From Megachile rotundata (lineage: Eukaryota > Arthropoda > Insecta > Hymenoptera > Megachilidae): a stretch of 64,000 nucleotides of DNA. The stretch covers positions 1 through 64,000 of the forward strand of contig NW_027474208.1 of the NCBI RefSeq assembly GCF_050947335.1, given 5' to 3'. Position 1 is the first letter of the stretch; each line of letters opens with the position of its first letter. The notes beneath the pieces were generated by a model. The model saw nothing but the letters and a program-made list of their open reading frames with translations, did not search any database and was not told the DNA's origin. Position numbers and translations under genes: made by a program. Below, in pieces: positions 45,240 through 57,759 of the stretch.

Positions 45240-46200
45240 TTGATAATAGTGAGTGTAATAAGTATAGTGAATGTCGTTCTATCGATCATATCAGCATAAT
45301 ACGGGTAATAATATGAGTTGGATTGATAATAATAAGAGTAATGAGTATAGTAATTGTAGGTCTATCGATCATATAAGCATAATATGGCTAATAATATGAG
45401 TCAGATTCATAATAATAACAGTAATAAGTATAGTAAATGTCGTGCTATCGATCATATCTGCATAATATGGTTAATAATATGAGTTAGATTGATAATAGTG
45501 AGTGTAATAAGTATAGTAATTGTCGTTCTATCGATAATATAAGCATAATATGGCTAATAATATGAGTTAGATTGATAATACTAAGAGTAGTGAGTATAGT
45601 AATTGTCGTTCTATCGACCATATAAGCATAATATGGCTAATAATATGAGTTAGATTGATAATAATAAGAGTAATGAGTACAGTAATTGTAGTTCTATCGA
45701 TCATATCTGCATAATATGGTTAATAATATGAGTTAGAATGATAATAATAAGAGTAATAAGTATAGTAATTGTCGTTCTATCGATCATATCTGCATAATGT
45801 GGTTAATAATATGAGTTAGAATGATAATAGTGAGTGTAATAAGTATAGTGAATGTCGTTCTATCGATCATATCAGCATAATACGGGTAATAATATGAGTT
45901 GGATTGATAATAATAAGAGTAATGAGTATAGTAGTTGTAGTTCTATCGATCATATAAGCATAATGTGGCTAATAATATGAGTTAGATTCATAATAATAGG
46001 AGTAATAAGTATAGTAATTGTCGTTCTATCGATCATATAAGCATAATATGGCTAATAATATGAGTTAGATTTATAATAATAAGAGTAATAAGTATAGTAA
46101 TTGTCGTTCTATCGATCATATAAGCACAATATGGCTAATAATATGACTTAGATTGATAATAATAAGAGTAATAAGTATAGTAATTGTCGTTCTATCGATC
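45240..46200 (-). repeat. Block recurring at about 52200-53160
   Basis: Nearly 1 kb recurs at an offset of 6960 bp (84 x 83 minus the 12-bp deletion between them), measured at 'acgggtaat' (45302 and 52262). Shared variants are 'gtaggtctatc', 'gtcgtgctatc', 'aataggagta' and 'atgacttag'. Differences include 'aataatgagtcag' against 'aataagagtcag' and 'gtagttgtag' against 'gtagttgaag'. They part where 'cgatcatatctg' is replaced by 'cgatcaaataag'. Confidence 0.85.
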
Positions 46201-46393
46201 ATATCTGCATAATATGGTTAATAATATGAGTTAGATTGATAATAATAAGAGTAATAAGTATAGTAATTGTCGTTATATCGATCATATAACCATAATATGG
46301 CTAATAGCATGAGTTAGATTGATAATAATAAGAGTAATAACTATAGTAATTGTCGTTCTATCGATCATATAAGCATAATATGGCTAATAATAT

Positions 46394-46464
46394 GAGTTAG
46401 ATTGATAATAATAAGTGTAATAAGTATAGTAATTGTCGTTCTATCAATCATAACTGCATAATAT
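46394..46464 (-). repeat. Short monomer, 71 bp (12-bp deletion)
   Basis: The distance between anchors 46394 and 46465 is 71 bp instead of 83. Related copies (49591, 53243, 61795) read 'gcataatatg' then 'gttaa' then 'taatatgag'; here the join is direct. The missing 12 bp equal one 'taatatg' plus 'gttaa', so the deletion lies between two 7-bp direct repeats. It is private to this monomer. Confidence 0.94.
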
Positions 46465-47529
46465 GAGTTAGATTGATAATAGTAAGAGCAATGAGTATAG
46501 TAATTGTCGTACTATCGATCATATAAGCATAGTATGGCTAATAATATGAGTTAGATTGATAATAATAAGTGTAATAAGTATAGTAATTGTCGTTCGATTG
46601 ATCATATCTGCATAATATGGTTAATAATATGAGTTAGATTGATAATAGTGAGTGCAATAAATATAGTAATTGTCGTTCTATCGCTCATATAAGCACAATA
46701 TGGCTAATAATATGAGTTAGATTGATAATAATAAGAGTAATAAGTATAGTAATTGTCATTCTATCGATCATATAAGCATAATATGGTTGATAATATGAGT
46801 TAGATTGATAATAGTGAGTGTAATAAGTATAGTGAATGTCGTTCTATCGATCATATCAGCATAATACGGGTAATAATATGAGTTGGATTGATAATAATAA
46901 GAGTAATGAGTATAGTAGTTGTAGTTCTATCGATCATATAAGCATAATGTGGCTAATAATATGAGTTAGATTCATAATAATAACAGTAATAAGTATAGTA
47001 ATTGTCGTTATATCGATCATATAACCATAATATGGCTAATAGCATGAGTTAGATTGATAATAATAAGAGTAATGAGTATAGTAATTGTCGTTCTATCGAT
47101 CATATCTGCCTAATATGGTTAATAATATGAGTTAGATTGATAATAGTGAGTGTAATAAATATAGTAATTGTCGTTCTATCGCTCATATAAGCACAATATG
47201 GCTAATAATATGAGTTAGATTGATAATAATAAGAGTAATAAGTATAGTAATTGTCGTTCTGTCGATCATATTAGCATAATATGGTTAATAATATGAGTTA
47301 GATTGATAATAATAAGAGTAATAAGTACAGTAATTGTCGTTCTATCGATCATATAAGCATAATAAGGCTAATAATATGAGTTAGAGTGATAATACTAAGA
47401 GTAGTGAGTATAGTAATTCTCAATCTATCGATCATATAAGCATAATATGGCTAATAATATGAGTTAGATTGATAATAATAAGAGTAATGAGTATAGTAAT
47501 TGTCGTTCAATCGATCATATCTGCATAAT

Positions 47530-50500
47530 ATGGTTAATAATATGAGTTAGATTGATAATAGTGAGTGTAATAAATATAGTAATTGTCGTTCTATCGCTCA
47601 TATAAGCACAATATGGCTAATAATATGAGTTAGATTGATAATACTAAGAGTAGTGAGTATAGTAATTGTCGTTCTATCGATCATATAAGCATAATATGGC
47701 TAATAATATGAGTTAGATTGATAATAATAAGAGTAATGAGTATAGTAATTGTCGTTCTATCGATCATATAAGCATAATATGGTTAATAATATGAGTTAGA
47801 TTGATAATAGTGAGTGTAATAAATATAGTAATTGTCGTTCTATCGCTCATATAAGCACAATATGGCTAATAATATGAGTTAGATTGATAATAATAAGAGT
47901 AATAAGTATAGTAATTGTCGTTCTAACGATCATATAAGCATAATATGGCTAATAATATGAGTTAGATTGATAATAATAACAGTAATAAGTATAGTAATTG
48001 TCGTTCTATCGATAATATAAGCATAATATGGCTAATAATATGAGTTAGATTGATAATACTAAGAGTATTGAGTATAGTAATTGTCGTTCTATCGATCATA
48101 TAAGCATAATATGGCTAATAATATGAGTTAGATTGATAATAATAAGAGAAATGAGTATAGTAATTGTAGTTCTATCGATCATATCTGCATAATATGGTTA
48201 ATAATATGAGTTAGAATGATAATAATAAGAGTAATAAGTATAGTAATTGTCGTTCTATCGATCATATCTGCATAATGTGGTTAATAATATGAGTTAGAAT
48301 GATAATAGTGAGTGTAATAAGTATAGTGAATGTCGTTCTATCGATCATATCAGCATAATACGGGTAATAATATGAGTTGGATTGATAATAATAAGAGTAA
48401 TGAGTATAGTAGTTGTAGTTCTATCGATCATATAAGCATAATGTGGCTAATAATATGAGTTAGATTCATAATAATAGGAGTAATAAGTATAGTAATTGTC
48501 GTTCGATCGATCATATCTGCATAATATGGTTAATAATATGAGTTAGATTGATAATAATAAGAGTAATGAGTATAGTAATTGTCGTACTATCGATCATATA
48601 AGCATAATATGGCTAATAATGTGAGTTAGATTGATAATAGTGAGTGCAATAAATATAGTAATTGTCGTTCTATCGCTCATATAAGCACAATATGGCTAAT
48701 AATATGAGTTAGATTGATAATAATAAGAGTAATAAGTATAGTAATTGTCATTCTATCGATCATATAAGCATAATATGGTTGATAATATGAGTTAGATTGA
48801 TAATAGTGAGTGTAATAAGTATAGTGAATGTCGTTCTATCGATCATATCAGCATAATACGGGTAATAATATGAGTTGGATTGATAATAATAAGAGTAATG
48901 AGTATAGTAGTTGTAGTTCTATCGATCATATAAGCATAATGTGGCTAATAATATGAGTTAGATTCATAATAATAACAGTAATAAGTATAGTAATTGTCGT
49001 TATATCGATCATATAACCATAATATGGCTAATAGCACGAGTTAGATTGATAATAATAAGAGTAATGAGTATAGTAATTGTCGTTCTATCGATCATATCTG
49101 CATAATATGGCTAATAATATGAGTTAGATTGATAATAATAACAGTAATAAGTATAGTAATTGTCGTTCTATCGATAATATAAGCATAATATGGCTAATAA
49201 TATGAGTTAGATTGATAATACTAAGAGTAGTGAGTATAGTAATTGTCGTTCTATCGACCATATAAGCATAATATGGCTAATAATATGACTTAGATTGATA
49301 ATAATAAGAGTAATAAGTATAGTAATTGTCGTTCGATCGATCATATCTGCATAATATGGTTAATAATATGAGTTAGATTGATAATAATAAGAGTAATAAG
49401 TATAGTAATTGTCGTTATATCGATCATATAACCATAATATGGCTAATAGCATGAGTTAGATTGATAATAATAAGAGTAATAACTATAGTAATTGTCGTTC
49501 TATCGATCATATAAGCATAATATGGCTAATAATATGAGTTAGATTGATAATAATAAGTGTAATAAGTATAGTAATTGTCGTTCTATCGATCATAACTGCA
49601 TAATATGGTTAATAATATGAGTTAGATTAATAATAGTAAGAGCAATGAGTATAGTAATTGTCGTACTATCGATCATATAAGCATAGTATGGCTAATAATA
49701 TGAGTTAGATTGATAATAATAAGTGTAATAAGTATAGTAATTGTCGTTCGATCGATCATATCTGCATAATATGGTTAATAATATGAGTTAGATTGATAAT
49801 AATAAGAGTAATGAGTATAGTAATTGTCGTACTATCGATCATATAAGCATAATATGGCTAATAATGTGAGTTAGATTGATAATAGTGAGTGCAATAAATA
49901 TAGTAATTGTCGTTCTATCGCTCATATAAGCACAATATGGCTAATAATATGAGTTAGATTGATAATAATAAGAGTAATAAGTATAGTAATTGTCATTCTA
50001 TCGATCATATAAGCATAATATGGTTGATAATATGAGTTAGATTGATAATAGTGAGTGTAATAAATATAGTAATTGTCGTTCTATCGCTCATATAAGCACA
50101 ATATGGCTAATAATATGAGTTAGATTGACAATACTAAGAGTAGTGAGTATAGTAATTGTCGTTCTATCGATCATACAAGCATAATATGGCTAATAATATG
50201 AGTTAGATTGATAATAATAAGAGTAATGAGTATAGTAATTGTCGTTCTATCGATCATATAAGCATAATATGGTTAATAATATGAGTTAGATTGATAATAG
50301 TGAGTGTAATAAATATAGTAATTGTCGTTCTATCGCTCATATAAGCACAATATGGCTAATAATATGAGTTAGATTGATAATAATAAGAGTAATAAGTATA
50401 GTAATTGTCGTTCTAACGATCATATAAGCATAATATGGCTAATAATATGAGTTAGATTGATAATAATAACAGTAATAAGTATAGTAATTGTCGTTCTATC

Positions 50501-51897
50501 GATAATATAAGCATAATATGGCTAATAATATGAGTTAGATTGATAATACTAAGAGTAGTGAGTATAGTAATTGTCGTTCTATCGATCATATAAGCATAAT
50601 ATGGCTAATAATATGAGTTAGATTGATAATAATAAGAGTAATGAGTATAGTAATTGTAGTTCTATCGATCATATCTGCATAATATGGTTAATAATATGAG
50701 TTAGAATGATAATAATAAGAGTAATAAGTATAGTAATTGTCGTTCTATCGATCATATCTGCATAATGTGGTTAATAATATGAGTTAGAATGATAATAGTG
50801 AGTGTAATAAGTATAGTGAATGTCGTTCTATCGATCATATCAGCATAATACGGGTAATAATATGAGTTGGATTGATAATAATAAGAGTAATGAGTATAGT
50901 AGTTGTAGTTCTATCGATCATATAAGCATAATGTGGCTAATAATATGAGTTAGATTCATAATAATAGGAGTAATAAGTATAGTAATTGTCGTTCGATCGA
51001 TCATATCTGCATAATATGGTTAATAATATGAGTTAGATTGATAATAATAAGAGTAATGAGTATAGTAATTGTCGTACTATCGATCATATAAGCATAATAT
51101 GGCTAATAATGTGAGTTAGATTGATAATAGTGAGTGCAATAAATATAGTAATTGTCGTTCTATCGCTCATATAAGCACAATATGGCTAATAATATGAGTT
51201 AGATTGATAATAATAAGAGTAATAAGTATAGTAATTGTCATTCTATCGATCATATAAGCATAATATGGTTGATAATATGAGTTAGATTGATAATAGTGAG
51301 TGTAATAAGTATAGTGAATGTCGTTCTATCGATCATATCAGCATAATACGGGTAATAATATGAGTTGGATTGATAATAATAAGAGTAATGAGTATAGTAG
51401 TTGTAGTTCTATCGATCATATAAGCATAATGTGGCTAATAATATGAGTTAGATTCATAATAATAACAGTAATAAGTATAGTAATTGTCGTTATATCGATC
51501 ATATAACCATAATATGGCTAATAGCACGAGTTAGATTGATAATAATAAGAGTAATGAGTATAGTAATTGTCGTTCTATCGATCATATCTGCATAATATGG
51601 CTAATAATATGAGTTAGATTGATAATAATAACAGTAATAAGTATAGTAATTGTCGTTCTATCGATAATATAAGCATAATATGGCTAATAATATGAGTTAG
51701 ATTGATAATACTAAGAGTAGTGAGTATAGTAATTGTCGTTCTATCGACCATATAAGCATAATATGGCTAATAATATGACTTAGATTGATAATAATAAGAG
51801 TAATAAGTATAGTAATTGTCGTTCGATCGATCATATCTGCATAATATGGTTAATAATATGAGTTAGATTGATAATAATAAGAGTAATGAGTATAGTA
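47530..51897 (-). repeat. Duplication offset by 30 monomers (47530-49407 to 50020-51897)
   Basis: About 1.9 kb recur at an offset of 2490 = 30 x 83, measured at 'ttctaacgat' (47921 and 50411) and 'ataataggag' (48471 and 50961). A third copy lies at about 53838-55715, because the 46-monomer duplication copied the second. Differences seen are 'agagtattgag' at 48061 against 'agagtagtgag' and 'aagagaaatg' near 48146 against 'aagagtaatg'. Confidence 0.92.
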
Positions 51898-54800
51898 ATT
51901 GTCGTACTATCGATCATATAAGCATAATATGGCTAATAATGTGAGTTAGATTGATAATAGTGAGTGCAATAAATATAGTAATTGTCGTTCTATCGCTCAT
52001 ATAAGCACAATATGGCTAATAATATGAGTTAGATTGATAATAATAAGAGTAATAAGTATAGTAATTGTCGTTCTATCGATCATATAAGCATAATATGGCT
52101 AATAATATGAGTTAGATTGATAATAATATGTGTAATGAGTATAGTAATTGTCGTTCTATCGATCATATAAGCATAATATGGCTAATAATATGAGTTAGAT
52201 TGATAATAGTGAGTGTAATAAGTATAGTGAATGTCGTTCTATCGATCATATCAGCATAATACGGGTAATAATATGAGTTGGATTGATAATAATAAGAGTA
52301 ATGAGTATAGTAATTGTAGGTCTATCGATCATATAAGCATAATATGGCTAATAATAAGAGTCAGATTCATAATAATAACAGTAATAAGTATAGTAAATGT
52401 CGTGCTATCGATCATATCTGCATAATATGGTTAATAATATGAGTTAGATTGATAATAGTGAGTGTAATAAGTATAGTAATTGTCGTTCTATCGATAATAT
52501 AAGCATAATATGGCTAATAATATGAGTTAGATTGATAATACTAAGAGTAGTGAGTACAGTAATTGTCGTTCTATCGACCATATAAGCATAATATGGCTAA
52601 TAATATGAGTTAGATTGATAATAATAAGAGTAATGAGTATAGTAATTGTAGTTCTATCGATCATATCTGCATAATATGGTTAATAATATCAGTTAGAATG
52701 ATAATAATAAGAGTAATAAGTATAGTAATTGTCGTTCTATCGATCATATCTGCATAATGTGGTTAATAATATGAGTTAGAATGATAATAGTGAGTGTAAT
52801 AAGTATAGTGAATGTCGTTCTATCGATCATATCAGCATAATACGGGTAATAATATGAGTTGGATTGATAATAATAAGAGTAATGAGTATAGTAGTTGAAG
52901 TTCTATCGATCATATAAGCATAATGTGGCTAATAATATGAGTTAGATTCATAATAATAGGAGTAATAAGTATAGTAATTGTCGTTCTATCGATCATATAA
53001 GCATAATATGGCTAATAATATGAGTTAGATTTATAATAATAAGAGTAATAAGTATAGTAATTGTCGTTCTATCGATCATATAAGCACAATATGGCTAATA
53101 ATATGACTTAGATTGATAATAATAAGAGTAATAAGTATAGTAATTGTCGTTCTATCGATCAAATAAGCATAATATGGCTAATAATATGAGTTAGATTGAT
53201 AATAATAAGTGTAATAAGTATAGTAATTGTCGTTCTATCGATCATAACTGCATAATATGGTTAATAATATGAGTTAGATTGATAATAGTAAGAGCAATGA
53301 GTATAGTAATTGTCGTACTATCGATCATATAAGCATAGTATGGCTAATAATATGAGTTAGATTGATAATAATAAGTGTAATAAGTATAGTAATTGTCGTT
53401 CGATCGATCATATCTGCATAATATGGTTAATAATATGAGTTAGATTGATAATAATAAGAGTAATGAGTATAGTAATTGTCGTACTATCGATCATATAAGC
53501 ATAATATGGCTAATAATGTGAGTTAGATTGATAATAGTGAGTGCAATAAATATAGTAATTGTCGTTCTATCGCTCATATAAGCACAATATGGCTAATAAT
53601 ATGAGTTAGATTGATAATAATAAGAGTAATAAGTATAGTAATTGTCATTCTATCGATCATATAAGCATAATATGGTTGATAATATGAGTTAGATTGATAA
53701 TAGTGAGTGTAATAAGTATAGTGAATGTCGTTCTATCGATCATATCAGCATAATACGGGTAATAATATGAGTTGGATTGATAATAATAAGAGTAATGAGT
53801 ATAGTAATTGTCATTCTATCGATCATATAAGCATAATATGGTTGATAATATGAGTTAGATTGATAATAGTGAGTGTAATAAATATAGTAATTGTCGTTCT
53901 ATCGCTCATATAAGCACAATATGGCTAATAATATGAGTTAGATTGACAATACTAAGAGTAGTGAGTATAGTAATTGTCGTTCTATCGATCATACAAGCAT
54001 AATATGGCTAATAATATGAGTTAGATTGATAATAATAAGAGTAATGAGTATAGTAATTGTCGTTCTATCGATCATATAAGCATAATATGGTTAATAATAT
54101 GAGTTAGATTGATAATAGTGAGTGTAATAAATATAGTAATTGTCGTTCTATCGCTCATATAAGCACAATATGGCTAATAATATGAGTTAGATTGATAATA
54201 ATAAGAGTAATAAGTATAGTAATTGTCGTTCTAACGATCATATAAGCATAATATGGCTAATAATATGAGTTAGATTGATAATAATAACAGTAATAAGTAT
54301 AGTAATTGTCGTTCTATCGATAATATAAGCATAATATGGCTAATAATATGAGTTAGATTGATAATACTAAGAGTAGTGAGTATAGTAATTGTCGTTCTAT
54401 CGATCATATAAGCATAATATGGCTAATAATATGAGTTAGATTGATAATAATAAGAGTAATGAGTATAGTAATTGTAGTTCTATCGATCATATCTGCATAA
54501 TATGGTTAATAATATGAGTTAGAATGATAATAATAAGAGTAATAAGTATAGTAATTGTCGTTCTATCGATCATATCTGCATAATGTGGTTAATAATATGA
54601 GTTAGAATGATAATAGTGAGTGTAATAAGTATAGTGAATGTCGTTCTATCGATCATATCAGCATAATACGGGTAATAATATGAGTTGGATTGATAATAAT
54701 AAGAGTAATGAGTATAGTAGTTGTAGTTCTATCGATCATATAAGCATAATGTGGCTAATAATATGAGTTAGATTCATAATAATAGGAGTAATAAGTATAG

Positions 54801-57624
54801 TAATTGTCGTTCGATCGATCATATCTGCATAATATGGTTAATAATATGAGTTAGATTGATAATAATAAGAGTAATGAGTATAGTAATTGTCGTACTATCG
54901 ATCATATAAGCATAATATGGCTAATAATGTGAGTTAGATTGATAATAGTGAGTGCAATAAATATAGTAATTGTCGTTCTATCGCTCATATAAGCACAATA
55001 TGGCTAATAATATGAGTTAGATTGATAATAATAAGAGTAATAAGTATAGTAATTGTCATTCTATCGATCATATAAGCATAATATGGTTGATAATATGAGT
55101 TAGATTGATAATAGTGAGTGTAATAAGTATAGTGAATGTCGTTCTATCGATCATATCAGCATAATACGGGTAATAATATGAGTTGGATTGATAATAATAA
55201 GAGTAATGAGTATAGTAGTTGTAGTTCTATCGATCATATAAGCATAATGTGGCTAATAATATGAGTTAGATTCATAATAATAACAGTAATAAGTATAGTA
55301 ATTGTCGTTATATCGATCATATAACCATAATATGGCTAATAGCACGAGTTAGATTGATAATAATAAGAGTAATGAGTATAGTAATTGTCGTTCTATCGAT
55401 CATATCTGCATAATATGGCTAATAATATGAGTTAGATTGATAATAATAACAGTAATAAGTATAGTAATTGTCGTTCTATCGATAATATAAGCATAATATG
55501 GCTAATAATATGAGTTAGATTGATAATACTAAGAGTAGTGAGTATAGTAATTGTCGTTCTATCGACCATATAAGCATAATATGGCTAATAATATGACTTA
55601 GATTGATAATAATAAGTGTAATAAGTATAGTAATTGTCGTTCGATCGATCATATCTGCATAATATGGTTAATAATATGAGTTAGATTGATAATAATAAGA
55701 GTAATGAGTATAGTAATTGTCGTACTATCGATCATATAAGCATAATATGGCTAATAATGTGAGTTAGATTGATAATAGTGAGTGCAATAAATATAGTAAT
55801 TGTCGTTCTATCGCTCATATAAGCACAATATGGCTAATAATATGAGTTAGATTGATAATAATAAGAGTAATAAGTATAGTAATTGTCGTTCTATCGATCA
55901 TATAAGCATAATATGGCTAATAATATGAGTTAGATTGATAATAATATGTGTAATGAGTATAGTAATTGTCGTTCTATCGATCATATAAGCATAATATGGC
56001 TAATAATATGAGTTAGATTGATAATAGTGAGTGTAATAAGTATAGTGAATGTCGTTCTATCGATCATATCAGCATAATACGGGTAATAATATGAGTTGGA
56101 TTGATAATAATAAGAGTAATGAGTATAGTAATTGTAGGTCTATCGATCATATAAGCATAATATGGCTAATAATAAGAGTCAGATTCATAATAATAACAGT
56201 AATAAGTATAGTAAATGTCGTGCTATCGATCATATCTGCATAATATGGTTAATAATATGAGTTAGATTGATAATAGTGAGTGTAATAAGTATAGTAATTG
56301 TCGTTCTATCGATAATATAAGCATAATATGGCTAATAATATGAGTTAGATTGATAATACTAAGAGTAGTGAGTACAGTAATTGTCGTTCTATCGACCATA
56401 TAAGCATAATATGGCTAATAATATGAGTTAGATTGATAATAATAAGAGTAATGAGTATAGTAATTGTAGTTCTATCGATCATATCTGCATAATATGGTTA
56501 ATAATATCAGTTAGAATGATAATAATAAGAGTAATAAGTATAGTAATTGTCGTTCTATCGATCATATCTGCATAATGTGGTTAATAATATGAGTTAGAAT
56601 GATAATAGTGAGTGTAATAAGTATAGTGAATGTCGTTCTATCGATCATATCAGCATAATACGGGTAATAATATGAGTTGGATTGATAATAATAAGAGTAA
56701 TGAGTATAGTAGTTGAAGTTCTATCGATCATATAAGCATAATGTGGCTAATAATATGAGTTAGATTCATAATAATAGGAGTAATAAGTATAGTAATTGTC
56801 GTTCTATCGATCATATAAGCATAATATGGCTAATAATATGAGTTAGATTTATAATAATAAGAGTAATAAGTATAGTAATTGTCGTTCTATCGATCATATA
56901 AGCACAATATGGCTAATAATATGACTTAGATTGATAATAATAAGAGTAATAAGTATAGTAATTGTCGTTCTATCGATCAAATAAGCATAATATGGCTAAT
57001 AATATGAGTTAGATTGATAATAATAAGTGTAATAAGTATAGTAATTGTCGTTCTATCGATCATAACTGCATAATATGGTTAATAATATGAGTTAGATTGA
57101 TAATAGTAAGGAGCAATGAGTATAGTAATTGTCGTACTATCGATCATATAAGCATAGTATGGCTAATAATATGAGTTAGATTGATAATAATAAGTGTAAT
57201 AAGTATAGTAATTGTCGTTCGATCGATCATATCTGCATAATATGGTTAATAATATGAGTTAGATTGATAATAATAAGAGTAATGAGTATAGTAATTGTCG
57301 TACTATCGATCATATAAGCATAATATGGCTAATAATGTGAGTTAGATTGATAATAGTGAGTGCAATAAATATAGTAATTGTCGTTCTATCGCTCATATAA
57401 GCACAATATGGCTAATAATATGAGTTAGATTGATAATAATAAGAGTAATAAGTATAGTAATTGTCATTCTATCGATCATATAAGCATAATATGGTTGATA
57501 ATATGAGTTAGATTGATAATAGTGAGTGTAATAAGTATAGTGAATGTCGTTCTATCGATCATATCAGCATAATACGGGTAATAATATGAGTTGGATTGAT
57601 AATAATAAGAGTAATGAGTATAGT
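49980..57624 (-). repeat. Higher-order duplication, 46 monomers (3818 bp), two copies
   Basis: Copy 1 is about 49980-53797 and copy 2 about 53798-57624, at an offset of 3818 = 46 x 83. The offset was checked at 'attgacaatac' (50127 and 53945), 'ttctaacgat' (50411 and 54229) and 'acgggtaat' (52262 and 56080). I saw only two differences: 'aataagag' near 51797 against 'aataagtg' near 55615, and one inserted G near 57110. This is the longest and most uniform unit in the window. It is either a very recent duplication or an assembly duplicate. Confidence 0.94.
57089..57172 (-). repeat. Long monomer, 84 bp (one extra G)
   Basis: The paired copy at about 53270 reads 'agtaagagcaatg'; here it reads 'agtaaggagcaatg'. 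The next anchor is 84 bp away. This is a real mutation after the 46-monomer duplication or a sequencing error. It is evidence that the two copies are not simply the same reads placed twice. Confidence 0.9.
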
Positions 57625-57759
57625 AGTTGTAGTTCTATCGATCATATAAGCATAATGTGTCTAATAATATGAGTTAGATTCATAATAATAACAGTAATAA
57701 GTATAGTAATTGTCGTTATATCGATCATATAACCATAATATGGCTAATAGCACGAGTTA

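Larger units (their letters stand above)
38967..47529 (-). repeat. Mosaic satellite stretch, reverse array
   Basis: No gene is visible here. Shared blocks crossing this stretch are: about 40860-41633 with 47239-48012 (offset 6379 = 77 x 83 minus the 12-bp deletion); about 40785 with 45101 (52 monomers); about 42065 with 45302 (39 monomers); and about 42270-43497 with 59938-61165 (offset 17668 = 213 x 83 minus 11). The minus 11 equals the 12-bp deletion plus the 1-bp insertion lying between. Neighbouring monomers are not the closest relatives, as expected for an old, repeatedly reshuffled array. Confidence 0.82.

Noticed and set aside
45300..45310. CENP-B box suggested by the 'acgggt' variant monomers
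   Set aside because: Only the CGGG end agrees with the known box pattern; the TTCG part and its spacing do not. There is no sequence support for a CENP-B site.
52231..52425. A 64-codon open frame, repeated at 56049-56243
   Set aside because: This pair is 3818 bp apart, the 46-monomer offset, so it is duplicated by the array. The frame is open only because a local variant removes a stop; monomer consensus frames all contain stops.
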